Shown: positions 31,478 to 40,359, numbered from the stretch's first letter. The stretch: 43,311 nucleotides of DNA from Terriglobia bacterium (GCA_020072765.1 JAIQGD010000009.1:1-43311); one strand, 5' to 3'. A program made the numbers and translations. The notes: generated by a model from the sequence alone, not told the origin.

Positions 31478-32937
31478 GCGAATGGCAACTCGTCCTCGTT
31501 CACCCAGCGCCCGTGCACTTGCGAGGTGGCGCGGAAGGGCAGGATCACGCGGGCCACGTCGCCCTCCTCCAGACGCTGCGCATCGGCGATCACCAGCTCC
31601 GAACGCATCTCCGCGAAATTCGACGCCACGCCGATCAGATAGCCGTCGCCTTCGGGAGCATTCTTGCGGCGCGGCACGAAACAGACCTCCTGCAGGCTGT
31701 GCGTATCGCCCGCAAAATAGCGGTTCATCTTGCCCGTGGCCAGATCGAAACGCCCGTAGGAATTGTTCACGCGCAGCGACAGATTGCCGGCGCGGCTCTC
31801 GTCAAACGGGCGGTTGCGGTCGTTGAACCCGGTGTACGCATAGCGGTACGGCAGCGAGGTGTAGCGGTCATCGATGCGGCCCAGATCGCTGACGTTCATC
31901 GAGAACAGCGTTTCTTCCCTAGCGCCGTCGTCCTTCGAATTCAGGTCGAAAGTGTAGCGCCGAATGTAGGCGCGGCCCCTTTGCGGATCCCACGGCGTGC
32001 CGTCCACCGACGGGAAAAACGGAAACGGATTCGAATCATATGTCGGCGCTTCCAGAATCACCTTGCTGCCTTCGTCGCGCGCGTTCAGCGTGTGCACGGT
32101 CGCGCGCGCGGGCGCCTGGAACCAGCGGATGTCTTTGGCCTCGCCATCGCGCGGCACCACTCCCACATACGCCGGCGCTTTTCCGTCCCATCCCCAGTGG
32201 ACTTTTCCTTCCTTGAGGCGCTCCATGCTCGTGACGTATCCGAAGACCGGGATGAGCACGTGCTTCGGCGTGATGGCGATGTCGTGCACCATGCTGATGT
32301 AAGGCGCCTTGAACCGCAGCTCGCGCGTGACGTGCCCCGTCTTGTCGATGGTGTATAGAAAGACGTCGTTCGATTCCAGTCCCGTGGCCTCGTAGCCGTA
32401 GCAGATCATCTCGCCGGTGACGGGATCGATCTTGGGGTGCGCCGTGAACGTCAGGCTTTTGTACTTTCCGTGGAAATTCCACGGGCCGATGGTTTCCAGC
32501 GTCCGGGGATCGATCTCGTACGGCAGCGCGTCTTCCTTCAAGGCGAAGAGCTTGCCGGCAAACGCGAGCGGGGTCGTGTTGGCGACCGTGCGGTCCACCT
32601 TCGGAGCGCTCGGATCGTCGGTGAAGGGATTGCGGTATTTTCCGAAGAGCTGCTTGTGGGCGGCGAGGTCGGCGCGGAATCGCGGCGTCTTCACCCACCG
32701 GCCCTTGTAATCCACGACGCCGTTCTTGAAGCGGAACATGCTGATGTAGCCGTCCACGCTGAACGGAGAATCGTCGCTGTATTTCGGCGGGTAGAGCCAG
32801 TCGCCCCCCAGCCGCACGAACGCCCCGTTGATCTCCGCGGGAATCTTTCCGATCACCTCGCAGTCATACACGTCGGCTTCAAAGCGCGTGGGTGCGAAAA
32901 ATCCCTTCATCGTGGGCTGATTCGAGAAATCGGCCAT
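31474..32937 (-). CDS. Carotenoid/lignostilbene-type cleavage oxygenase
   Basis: The protein has 487 residues, of the RPE65/carotenoid cleavage oxygenase family (seven-bladed propeller). The four iron-binding histidines are present: His167 (TFTAHPK), His218 (MVHDIA), His282 (ATVHTLNA) and His475 (QVHGRWV). The family's early motif (NGAFVRLGGDWLYPPKYSDD, VDGYISMFRFKNG) resembles bacterial lignostilbene dioxygenases more than plant carotenoid enzymes. Such enzymes use O2 and Fe(II) to cut a carbon-carbon double bond. No signal peptide. It lies in a tight unit between a secreted DUF8021-like gene and a Tat-exported small protein. The substrate, a stilbene, phenylpropene or carotenoid, cannot be chosen from the sequence. 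Confidence 0.9.
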   Translation of the reverse strand: MADFSNQPTMKGFFAPTRFEADVYDCEVIGKIPAEINGAFVRLGGDWLYPPKYSDDSPFSVDGYISMFRFKNGVVDYKGRWVKTPRFRADLAAHKQLFGKYRNPFTDDPSAPKVDRTVANTTPLAFAGKLFALKEDALPYEIDPRTLETIGPWNFHGKYKSLTFTAHPKIDPVTGEMICYGYEATGLESNDVFLYTIDKTGHVTRELRFKAPYISMVHDIAITPKHVLIPVFGYVTSMERLKEGKVHWGWDGKAPAYVGVVPRDGEAKDIRWFQAPARATVHTLNARDEGSKVILEAPTYDSNPFPFFPSVDGTPWDPQRGRAYIRRYTFDLNSKDDGAREETLFSMNVSDLGRIDDRYTSLPYRYAYTGFNDRNRPFDESRAGNLSLRVNNSYGRFDLATGKMNRYFAGDTHSLQEVCFVPRRKNAPEGDGYLIGVASNFAEMRSELVIADAQRLEEGDVARVILPFRATSQVHGRWVNEDELPFA

Positions 32938-32979
32938 CGGTGAATCTTCCTTTCCCGGTGGCGGCCACCGCGCCGCCGG

Positions 32980-33987
32980 TCAGCGTGCCTGGGATACCCA
33001 GGGAGACGGCATGTTGTAGGGAACCGTGATGAACACACTTTCCGCGTGGCGGATCTTGCCGCCGAGAATCTTGAAGATCTCCAGCGCGCAAAACGAATGC
33101 GGCATCTTCACGGGCGAGGGGTGCGTCGCCCCATCGGTGGTCGTGTAGGTTTCCAGCCGCCCCGAGTGGTCGATGAACACCGCCGCGAGGACGAGGCCCC
33201 GTTCCTCATCCACCAGCGGGAAGCGCCGGTCGCGCAGCCGGTCGTCCCACCGGTAATTGCCCAGCTTGAAACCTTCGTCGCACGTATACCGGCCGAACGC
33301 CGAGTAGTTGGATTTCGGGTCGGGATGCGGGTCGCTGGCGGTCCACACGCCGTTTTCCCGCCGGCTGCAATCCGGCGTGAAATACGTGAAGATCTGCCCG
33401 TCGTTGAGCTGCAGCGTGCTGAAATAGCCGTCGGCCAGAGAGATCATCCGCGCGCGCGGCGTGCGCTGCTCCGGCGGCACGTCTTCGCTCAGCACCGGCA
33501 CCGCCGTCAGCGAAGCCGGGTCGCCGAACGGGCCGGGGCCCAGGCCCTTGCGATCGATGATCGTTTCAACTTCGGAGATCTTGCGGTCTTCCACCTTCAT
33601 CCGCAGGGCGAAAAACGAGGGGTTGCCGTGCTCCTCCACCACCCCGAAGAACGCCGCCTGGCCGCTGGCCGGGTCCGCCGCCCGCAGATCGTACGCCGTC
33701 CTGCCGTTGATCGTGCCCCACAGCCCGTCGCCAATCTGCAGCGCCACATTGTTCTCGGTGAACTTGACCGTCTTGGCCCACGGCACGCGCGAGGGATCTT
33801 TGGCTAGCAGCCCATCCAGATACGCATCGACCAAACCGTACAGGCATTTCCGGTCGCAATCGTCGGCCGGGACCGCGCTTTCCCGCCGATGGATGTCTTG
33901 GCCCTGGCTGGACGGGACGAGGAGGCTGCCGAAGAAGAAGCAAATGATACCGAGCGCGGCTACGATCGAAGTTTTTCCCCGCATCAC
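32980..33987 (-). CDS. Secreted DUF8021-like protein (two NTF2-like parts)
   Basis: The protein has 335 residues. Signal peptide: SIVAALGIICFFFGSLLVPSSQGQ. The mature protein begins with CDRKCLYGLVDAYLDGLLAKDPSRVPWAKTVKFTENNVALQIGDGLWGT, a pattern I associate with the DUF8021 family, including the paired cysteines. A second, similar half (LADGYFSTLQLNDG, YFTPDCSRRENG) suggests a duplicated NTF2/SnoaL-like cone. Such folds often bind small hydrophobic molecules. GGGG lies before the ATG. It directly precedes the carotenoid/lignostilbene oxygenase (42 bp), and the order secreted binding protein, oxygenase, exported small protein suggests one pathway. Activity unknown. Confidence 0.78.
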   Translation of the reverse strand: MMRGKTSIVAALGIICFFFGSLLVPSSQGQDIHRRESAVPADDCDRKCLYGLVDAYLDGLLAKDPSRVPWAKTVKFTENNVALQIGDGLWGTINGRTAYDLRAADPASGQAAFFGVVEEHGNPSFFALRMKVEDRKISEVETIIDRKGLGPGPFGDPASLTAVPVLSEDVPPEQRTPRARMISLADGYFSTLQLNDGQIFTYFTPDCSRRENGVWTASDPHPDPKSNYSAFGRYTCDEGFKLGNYRWDDRLRDRRFPLVDEERGLVLAAVFIDHSGRLETYTTTDGATHPSPVKMPHSFCALEIFKILGGKIRHAESVFITVPYNMPSPWVSQAR

Positions 33988-34097
33988 TGGAATCCCCCTG
34001 ATTCGCGCGTAGTTTGCCCGCTGTCAGGGCGCATCCTAGCAGATCAGGACGATCGCGTGGTAGGGATTCAGGCGTGGGACATCATGCCCCCGGCTGG

Positions 34098-34328
34098 CTA
34101 ATTCCGCGCGCAGCCACAGGAGCCGCCGCAACAGCCGCCGCCTCCGGACGACCCGGAAGAAGAACCGCCCGAGGATTTGCCGCCGTTGGCCGGCGCCGCG
34201 AAAACGGAAAGCTGGATGGTGTGCTTGCCGCTCGTGCATTTCGGGCAGGTGACCTTCGTGTTCCCGTTCATCACGATCCGCTCGTAGTGCTCGCCGCAAT
34301 CATCGCAAATGTATTCGTATATCGGCAT
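34098..34328 (-). CDS. FmdB-type zinc-ribbon protein
   Basis: The protein has 76 residues. MPIYEYICDDCGEHYERIV and CPKC form the FmdB/CxxC_CxxC_SSSS zinc ribbon that binds one zinc. The tail is rich in Gly, Ser and Cys and ends CGGSCGCARN, commonly seen in this family. AGGAG lies eight bases before the ATG. A sigma70-like promoter is visible upstream (see next entry). The role is unclear: homologues were first named as regulators of formamidase, but most are of unknown function. The Cys-rich tail could be a second metal site. Confidence 0.85.
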   Translation of the reverse strand: MPIYEYICDDCGEHYERIVMNGNTKVTCPKCTSGKHTIQLSVFAAPANGGKSSGGSSSGSSGGGGCCGGSCGCARN

Positions 34329-34354
34329 GGGGAGACTCCTCGCTTCTCCTGCCT

Positions 34355-34383
34355 ATTATATCGCGGATTGCCATGCGGGTCAG
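34355..34383 (-). promoter_or_regulatory. Likely promoter of the FmdB-type gene
   Basis: On the minus strand, CTGACC (four of six to the -35 consensus), 17 bases, then TATAAT, a perfect -10, ending 26 bases before the ATG. It overlaps the stop codon of the upstream gene. Confidence 0.6.
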
Positions 34384-34625
34384 TCCATCCACTCCATGCC
34401 AGTGTGCCACGAAGAATACACATAGCCGAACAGCACGACGAGCACGCAGATGGCAACCGCGGTCAAACCGATGGTCAGCAACTTCTGCCGCGGCCCCCAA
34501 TCCACTCCATATTTTGAACGGCGCCACATCCATGCCAGAGCCGCGAACGCGGGCAGGCAGTAGACGCCAAGAAGCAAAAGATATCCTACGGACACTTGTG
34601 CCCAATCGATGAGTTGTTCGCTCAC
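34380..34625 (-). CDS. Small membrane protein
   Basis: The protein has 81 residues with two hydrophobic segments (VSVGYLLLLGVYCLPAFAALAWMW and IGLTAVAICVLVVLFGYVYS). The central linker RRSKYGVDWGPRQK is basic and aromatic. The last part FGYVYSSWHTGMEWMD resembles FGYVSRTVEHG of the next small gene, so the two may be related. No known family. Stop and start of neighbouring genes are close but not overlapping. Confidence 0.6.
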   Translation of the reverse strand: MSEQLIDWAQVSVGYLLLLGVYCLPAFAALAWMWRRSKYGVDWGPRQKLLTIGLTAVAICVLVVLFGYVYSSWHTGMEWMD

Positions 34626-34664
34626 AAGGCGCTCCCCCGAGCCAACGGCGGCTGCGGATGGGCG

Positions 34665-34874
34665 TTACGGCGCCGCCTGCTCCAGGCCCGCGTCGGAGCG
34701 ATGCGTCGCAGGGATGCCATGCTCCACGGTCCTGCTGACGTAACCGAAGAAAAGACCGAGCAGGCCCAGAGCACATAGAAGCAGGCCGACCGTTCGCAGC
34801 CTGTCCTTCCAACTATGTTCGCTACGGCTGAACGATTCCGCCGAAGAAAATCCCAGCGCAAGACGGTTTTTCAT
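34665..34874 (-). CDS. Small membrane protein, possible relative of its neighbour
   Basis: The protein has 69 residues: a polar N-terminus (NRLALGFSSAESFSRSEHSWKD), one hydrophobic helix (TVGLLLCALGLLGLFFGYV) and a short polar C-terminus. The join FFGYVSRTVEHGI is similar to FGYVYSSWHTGME of the gene 39 bases downstream, suggesting an old duplication, although the rest differs. There is no clear ribosome site. I recognise no family; the case for coding rests on length, membrane segment and the similarity. Confidence 0.5.
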   Translation of the reverse strand: MKNRLALGFSSAESFSRSEHSWKDRLRTVGLLLCALGLLGLFFGYVSRTVEHGIPATHRSDAGLEQAAP

Positions 34875-34954
34875 GTTGGCGTCCTCTGGAACTTATAGAC
34901 ACCATTTTCCCAGCATTGTTTCGGCGGCTCGGGCAGGTGTTGCCGGCTTATGAA

Positions 34955-34990
34955 AAAGCAACAGCCCCGGCCGGAGCCGGGGCTGTTGGC
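34955..34990 (-). terminator. Intrinsic terminator of the radical SAM gene
   Basis: CAACAGCCCCGGC and GCCGGGGCTGTTG form a perfect 13-bp GC-rich stem around a 4-base loop, followed on the minus strand by CTTTTTC. It lies 34 bases after the stop of the radical SAM gene. The stem, the loop and the T-tract fit a textbook Rho-independent terminator, the best one in the window. Confidence 0.9.
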
Positions 34991-35023
34991 ACTACCTGTT
35001 AGATTGCGCTTGCCGCGATGGGC

Positions 35024-37180
35024 CTAGTCGCCGGCCACGGGTGTGGCTTCCGACTCGGTCGCCTTGGCCGCGCCGTTGCCATTGCCGTTGGCCGGTTTCA
35101 CCGGAGCCCCCGGAACGGCGATGCGGATCTGGTCCATGGAGCCGATCTGCACAACCGTTTCCTGGGGCTTTTTCAGCACAAGCTCTTCGTAGATGCGGCG
35201 CACCTTGGCCGCTTCCTCGATGGCCTTCTTGCGGCGGATGCGGTCTTCCTCGGCGGCGGTCACCGGGATGTCGTGCTCGATGTGGCGCACGCGGTTGGCA
35301 TCCTCGGCGTCGATGCGCAGCGAGTGCTCGTAGCTATCGAGATCCACCGACTTGTTCTTGGCGTAGATCTCGTGCTTGCCGTGCGTCTTGTACCACTGCG
35401 CGACCGTCGCGTTCTTGTACATGTTCTCGATGATCTTCCGCCAGCCCACGCCCGTGTTGTACGCGCAGAAGGAGATTTCGCCCTGCTGCGTCGCGTACGG
35501 GATGATGCACATTTCCGTGCGCCGGAAATCGTAGTTGAACAGATCCTGGAACCACATCCCGGCGATGAACAGGAAGTTCCACGGATCTTCGTTGCGCCGC
35601 CGCATGGCGTCTTCGTAGGTGCGTTCGGGATTGGTGCGCCCGTACTTCTTGTCCGAGTCCTTCGAAAGCGCCCAGGTCTTGTCGAATTTGCGCCACAGGT
35701 CTTTGAGCTTGAGGCTGGGCGGCGCCTGGAACGGCTTGTAGTTCTTCAGCAGCGCCAGCGCCATCATGAAGTTCGAAAAACCCTTGCCGCGCGCCGCGTC
35801 CGTGATGGTCGTGACGTCCGCAGTAAGCTGCTGCGCGTCCAGGAACCGCGGCACCGGCGCCCACTCCTTGGTGTTCTTGTTGATCATCATCGCCGTGCCC
35901 ACGCCGCAGTTCGGATGGCAGCCGCACGATAGCGAGCCCCACTGCGAGTCCGGCCCGTGCACCAGGTCGGAAAAGCCCGCGAACGTCGAAACGAACGAGA
36001 TCGGGAACCAATCGCGCGTCGGCTCGATCTTCCCCACCTGCTTGCTGACGTCCTGCCCCAGGTGCGACAGCGTGTACCGCTGGCGGATGCGCCGCTCCGG
36101 CGTGATGTCCTCATCGCGCCCGGTGAACGATACCGGCTGGAACGACACGAACGAAATCTTCTTCGGGTTTTCCATCGCGAACTTCACGATCGGCCCGACC
36201 TGGTCGTTGTTCACGTTGTTGACGATGGTCGTCACCAGCACGATCTCCACGCCCGCCTCGTGCAGGTTCTCGATGGCCCGCAGCTTCACATCAAACAGAT
36301 TGCCCACTTGACGGTGGCCGTTGGCGTCGTTGCCGATGCCGTCAAACTGCAGGTAAACGTAGCGCAGCCCGGCTTCGAACGCCTTCTTCGCGAACTCCTT
36401 GCTCTTGGCGAACTCGATGCCGTTGGTGGCCGCCTGCACGCTGTTGTAGCCCACCTTCCGCGCGTAGCGCACCGCGTCGAAAAAGTGCGGGTGCAGCGTC
36501 GGCTCGCCGCCCGAAAACTGAACGGACATCTGCCGCCGCGGCTTGATCTTCAGCGCGTTGTCCAGCACTTCCTGGATCTCTTCCCAGCTCAGCTCGTGGA
36601 CGTAGCCCACTTGGTTCGCGTCCATGAAGCAGGGATCGCACATCATGTTGCAGCGGTTGGTCAGGTCAATCGTCAGCACCGCGCCGCGCCCGTGCTTCAC
36701 CGTGCTCGATCCGTGCCGGTGCAGGTCCGCGTCGTTGTGCGCCGCGATGTCCCGCCCCGGAAAATTCTTCTCGATCCACTCCAGGAATTTGGCGTCAATG
36801 GCCATCAGGTCTTCGTAGCTTCCGTGGATGGGGCACTCCTTCACCATCCAGACCTCGCCGTCGCGCTCGATGATCTGCGCCTTGATCTCCCCGACCTTCT
36901 CGTGCACCAGGTCGGTCCAGTCCTTCTTGCCGTTCATGATGGCTTCGCGCGCTTCCTTGACGCAGTCCGGGCACAGCGAGTCGGTGGTGCGCGGCCAGCC
37001 CAGCTGCGGCTTGGTCTTCTCCCACGACTTCTGCAGCGGCTTCTCGGACCATTTCGGCGTGAACGATGGATTAGGATTATGCTTGTTGAACAGCTGGATG
37101 GCGTTGAACGTCATCCCGGCCGTCTTGCACAGCGCCCAGTCAAATGTTTTCCACAACTGGTTGCCGACTGTCTTTGCCAT
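35024..37180 (-). CDS. Large radical SAM enzyme, Tes/membrane-spanning-lipid-synthase-like
   Basis: The protein has 718 residues. Start ATG (MAKTVGNQLW) follows AAGGAGAGG. An N-terminal zinc-ribbon-like part has C70-x2-C73 and C116-x2-H119 (LCPDC, VKECPIHG), the layout of archaeal tetraether synthase Tes. The radical SAM cluster is C177-x3-C181-x2-C184 (LTNRCNMMCDPCF) with FSGGEPTLHP at 222-231. Further cysteines, 419, 421, 425 (SCGCHPNCG), and 558 and 572 are candidates for auxiliary clusters. The C-terminal 100 residues are charged, then Gly/Asn/Ala low-complexity. Tes joins lipid tails to make membrane-spanning lipids, and Acidobacteria make branched tetraethers. This reading is family-based, not shown; other MoaA/SPASM-type uses are possible. 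It has its own terminator and no operon partner. Confidence 0.85.
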   Translation of the reverse strand: MAKTVGNQLWKTFDWALCKTAGMTFNAIQLFNKHNPNPSFTPKWSEKPLQKSWEKTKPQLGWPRTTDSLCPDCVKEAREAIMNGKKDWTDLVHEKVGEIKAQIIERDGEVWMVKECPIHGSYEDLMAIDAKFLEWIEKNFPGRDIAAHNDADLHRHGSSTVKHGRGAVLTIDLTNRCNMMCDPCFMDANQVGYVHELSWEEIQEVLDNALKIKPRRQMSVQFSGGEPTLHPHFFDAVRYARKVGYNSVQAATNGIEFAKSKEFAKKAFEAGLRYVYLQFDGIGNDANGHRQVGNLFDVKLRAIENLHEAGVEIVLVTTIVNNVNNDQVGPIVKFAMENPKKISFVSFQPVSFTGRDEDITPERRIRQRYTLSHLGQDVSKQVGKIEPTRDWFPISFVSTFAGFSDLVHGPDSQWGSLSCGCHPNCGVGTAMMINKNTKEWAPVPRFLDAQQLTADVTTITDAARGKGFSNFMMALALLKNYKPFQAPPSLKLKDLWRKFDKTWALSKDSDKKYGRTNPERTYEDAMRRRNEDPWNFLFIAGMWFQDLFNYDFRRTEMCIIPYATQQGEISFCAYNTGVGWRKIIENMYKNATVAQWYKTHGKHEIYAKNKSVDLDSYEHSLRIDAEDANRVRHIEHDIPVTAAEEDRIRRKKAIEEAAKVRRIYEELVLKKPQETVVQIGSMDQIRIAVPGAPVKPANGNGNGAAKATESEATPVAGD

Positions 37181-37929
37181 GATCCTGCACCTCTCCTTAT
37201 AATTCCCGTAAACTTGAATGACCTGATCGCCGATACCCCGCGCCCCCGCGAGGGAGGAATGAGCCCTACGGGCTGGCCGACACCCGTAACCGAATACACT
37301 AGCAGAGTTTGTGCCTATTCCAAGAAGCCGTCTAGGTTGATGCATCCAAAGGTACAAATCAGGGGTCGAACGGCATCCACGCGCCCCCAACGGGACAGGT
37401 CCTGGTACTCACTGTGCCGCAAGGGAGCAGCCCAGCCCTTGTTCTCGAGGCTGGAAACTAGAGGCTCGAGGCTAGGGAAGTAGATTGGGCAGGGCGGGTG
37501 GCGCAGCGTTCGGGCTTTTGATCTTGCGGGTGCCCTACCCTCGCTTTTTGAGGGTGGGGCTTTTCTCTTAGCTCCCACGACGAAATCAGATGCTCTCTTT
37601 CAATCCACCGGGCCGGCACCGATAAGAATGTTTCCTCGTCCGGCGTGGAAGGCATCGCCTCTCTATGCCTCCGTGCCTCGGTGGCTACCCGCGTTGACCG
37701 CTCCCGCGCACGTCGCCTAGAACTAAGACTCACGATGTTTGAAACGCTAACTGAAAAATTACAGCGCGCGGAAGCGAACGCCCTGCTACTGGGCGGGCGT
37801 CGATCCCTTCGCGCCCCGGCGAGTCCCCGCGCCCACCAGGCATCCCGATTGCCCGAAAGGGCCATCTTTAGTAGTCTCTACGATTGCACTTATGCCGCCG
37901 GCCGAGCTTGCGGATACAGGGGTGGTCAT
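37181..37929. other. Non-coding region between the radical SAM gene and the lipoprotein
   Basis: No convincing gene. It contains the divergent 5' regions of both neighbours. From 37444 to 37476 there are repeats of the word GAGGCT, twice within CTCGAGGCT. A 29-bp hairpin element lies at 37532-37560. A stretch near 37640-37700 translates into phrases such as CLRASVA often seen in non-coding GC-rich repeats; I do not treat it as protein. The lipoprotein's own promoter should lie in the right half. Confidence 0.5.
37532..37566 (+). terminator. Hairpin with T-tract, possible terminator or palindromic repeat
   Basis: GCCCTACCCTC, loop GCTTTTT, GAGGGTGGGGC: an 11-bp stem with one G-T pair, followed by TTTTCTC. 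It has the form of a rightward intrinsic terminator, but no rightward gene ends before it. It may be a copy of a dispersed palindrome like those in other Acidobacteria; a genome-wide count would decide. Confidence 0.4.
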
Positions 37930-40329
37930 TTGCAGGGTCCATTGCGTCTCTCATTCTGGTGGCTGGTCTGTTGCGCGGCGATCCTGTTGGCCTCTTGCCA
38001 GGTCCAGATCAAATATCCGGCGCCGGCGATCAAGTCGCTCAGTCCCTCCAGCATTGAGGCCGGACAGCCGGCGTTTATCCTGACCGTCAACGGAGGGAGT
38101 TTCACGCCGGCCTCGACGGTCCTGTGGAATGGAACCCAGCGCAGCTCGCTGTTTGTCACCACCTCCCAATTGACCGCGCAAATCTTTGCCAGCGATATCC
38201 AGAATGCCGGCACGGCGCAGGTCAGCGTCGATACGCCGTCGCCCGGCGGCGGCATCAGCCAGTCGCTGACGTTTACGATCAATCCGGCTCCCAACCCCAT
38301 CCCGCAAATTACCTCGCTGTCTCCCTCGGGAGTGACCACCGGCAGCGGACAGTTCACGCTCGTGGTGCGCGGAAATAATTTCGTTTCGCCGTCCATCGTG
38401 ATGGTCAACAGCGCCAGCCGCCCGACGAACTTCGTGAATTCCACCTATCTCCAGGCCACGATTTATGCCTCCGACGTGTCGACCGGCGGTTCGTTGCCGA
38501 TTACGGTGCTGAACCCGACACCCGGCGGCGGCAGCTCCAATGTGTTTATGCTGAGCGTCACCAATCCCGTGCCGTCCATCACCTCGATCAACCCGGCGGC
38601 CATTCAGGCCGGCACCGCCGCCACCGGGCTGCTGGTTAGCGGGGCGGGGTTCGTGCCCAACTCCGTGGTGCTGCTCAACGGCGCCCCGCGCACGACCACC
38701 TTCACCAGTTTCGCGCAGGTCTCCATTTTGCTGACGGCAGGCGACCTCGCGCAGGGCGGCGTGGATCAGGTGCAGGTGCAAAACCCGGCTCCGGGCGGCG
38801 GCACTTCCAATATCGCGGCGCTGTCCATCAATGCCTCCGACACGTCGGGCTTGCCCATTATCGTGGACCTGGCCCCGGACGGCAGCCAGGCCAACGCCGG
38901 CGTCTGCGGCGCCACCTGCTCGGGAACTCCGACGCTGGCCACCGCCGGTCCCGCGGTGAGCCAGACCGGCCAGTTCGTCGCCTTTGCGTCCACTTCGACC
39001 AACCTGCTCACGACCACCACCAACGGCACCAGCGACATCTTCCTCCGCGACACGTGTCTCGGCTCGACTGGTTGCACGCCCAAGACCTCGTGGGTCAACC
39101 GCGCGGCCGACGGCAGCGTGGCCGATGCGCCCAGCAGCGAGCCTTCCCTCGATAGCAGCGCGGCGCACGTGGCCTACACCTCCACGGCCAGCAACCTCAC
39201 CAACTACGTAGTCGTGTCGGGAGGAAAGCGGCAGGTGTATTGGCAGGCCCCCTGCCTGGCGGGCGCAACCTGCGCGGCGGCCAACGCGCCGGTGCTGATT
39301 TCGATCGACCCGCTGGGCAACGCGGGCGATGGCGACAGTTACAGTCCCTCGGTCAGCGCCGATGGGCGCTACGTGGCGTTCGCATCACTGGCGACCAAAC
39401 TGGCGAGCAATGGCGCGGTGGCGGACGGCGTAACGCCGCAGATCTACGTCCGCGATACCTGCAATCTCGTTCCGCCGGCGACCGGCACGTGCGTTCCCAC
39501 AACCTATCTGGTGTCCACGGCCGATGGCGTGACTCCCGGCGACGGCCCCAGCGCGCATCCGGCCATCGCCAATACCGGGCTGTACGTCGCCTTCTCTTCC
39601 ACGGCCACCAATCTTGGCGCCACCGCGCCGAATCCCTCGGCCGTGCAGGAAGTTTTTGTCCAATCCACGTGCATCACGGCGGCAGCGGGCTGCGTAGCGG
39701 CGACCAATCTGGTTTCCACGCCCGACAGTGTGACAGACGGCGATCTCGCCAGCATCGAGCCATCCATTTCAAACGACGGCCGCTTTATTGCCTTTGCCTC
39801 GCTCGCCACCAACCTGGGCGTTTCCGCCGGCGGCGTGCAGCAGATTTATGTGGCCGATACGTGCGCGGGCGTCGCTGCCGCCACGCCGCCCACGTGCTCG
39901 CCGTTCAGCGCTCCCAAGTTGGTGTCCTCTCCGGATACCACCGCGAATCCCGCGACCATCGCCAACGCCCCCAGCGAAAACCCCAGCATCAATCAGTGCG
40001 GCAGCGTCGCGAGCACGTGTCACACGGGCCAGCTCATCGCCTTTTCCACCAAGGCGTCGAATCTGGGTGGCCTCGTGCAAGCCGGCGCCGCAAATATTTT
40101 CGTGCGCAACACCTGCGAGGGACTTCCCAGTGCGACTCCCTGCACGCCGTCGCTGGCATTGGCCAGCCAGCCTCCCGGCATCGCACCCGCTCCGGCGAAT
40201 GGCAGCAGCATCATGCCGGCGATCAGCGGCGATGGCAAAATAGTCGGTTTTCTTTCCGCCGCCACCAATCTCGTCTCCGCCGACACCAACGCCATGGAAG
40301 ACGTCTTTCTCGCCGCGACTTCCTTCTGA
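37930..40329 (+). CDS. Lipoprotein with TIG repeats and a WD40-like propeller
   Basis: About 799 residues from a TTG start with GGGGTGG just upstream; an earlier start in a non-protein-like region is less likely. SFWWLVCCAAILLASC gives a signal peptide II lipobox (L-A-S-C, Cys23), so it is probably an outer-membrane lipoprotein. Residues about 30-310 hold three IPT/TIG immunoglobulin-like domains (P-x-I-x-S-L-x-P-S-S/G, then G-x-x-V-x-N-P-x-P-G-G-G). The rest (about 320-799) is a beta-propeller with repeated blades of the type SxDGRYVAFAS..TNL and IFxRDTCxG, close to PD40/TolB-type blades. Cysteine pairs inside the blades suggest disulfides. Such proteins are abundant in Acidobacteria; ligand unknown. 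It is convergent with the carboxypeptidase-regulatory-like gene. Confidence 0.82.
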   Translation: MQGPLRLSFWWLVCCAAILLASCQVQIKYPAPAIKSLSPSSIEAGQPAFILTVNGGSFTPASTVLWNGTQRSSLFVTTSQLTAQIFASDIQNAGTAQVSVDTPSPGGGISQSLTFTINPAPNPIPQITSLSPSGVTTGSGQFTLVVRGNNFVSPSIVMVNSASRPTNFVNSTYLQATIYASDVSTGGSLPITVLNPTPGGGSSNVFMLSVTNPVPSITSINPAAIQAGTAATGLLVSGAGFVPNSVVLLNGAPRTTTFTSFAQVSILLTAGDLAQGGVDQVQVQNPAPGGGTSNIAALSINASDTSGLPIIVDLAPDGSQANAGVCGATCSGTPTLATAGPAVSQTGQFVAFASTSTNLLTTTTNGTSDIFLRDTCLGSTGCTPKTSWVNRAADGSVADAPSSEPSLDSSAAHVAYTSTASNLTNYVVVSGGKRQVYWQAPCLAGATCAAANAPVLISIDPLGNAGDGDSYSPSVSADGRYVAFASLATKLASNGAVADGVTPQIYVRDTCNLVPPATGTCVPTTYLVSTADGVTPGDGPSAHPAIANTGLYVAFSSTATNLGATAPNPSAVQEVFVQSTCITAAAGCVAATNLVSTPDSVTDGDLASIEPSISNDGRFIAFASLATNLGVSAGGVQQIYVADTCAGVAAATPPTCSPFSAPKLVSSPDTTANPATIANAPSENPSINQCGSVASTCHTGQLIAFSTKASNLGGLVQAGAANIFVRNTCEGLPSATPCTPSLALASQPPGIAPAPANGSSIMPAISGDGKIVGFLSAATNLVSADTNAMEDVFLAATSF

Positions 40330-40359
40330 CATTCTGTTCGTCTTATGGTGCGGCCGGTC

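Noticed and set aside
37645-37929. N-terminal extension of the TIG/propeller lipoprotein
   Set aside because: The extension is not protein-like and would bury the lipobox signal; TTG with GGGGTGG nearby fits better.
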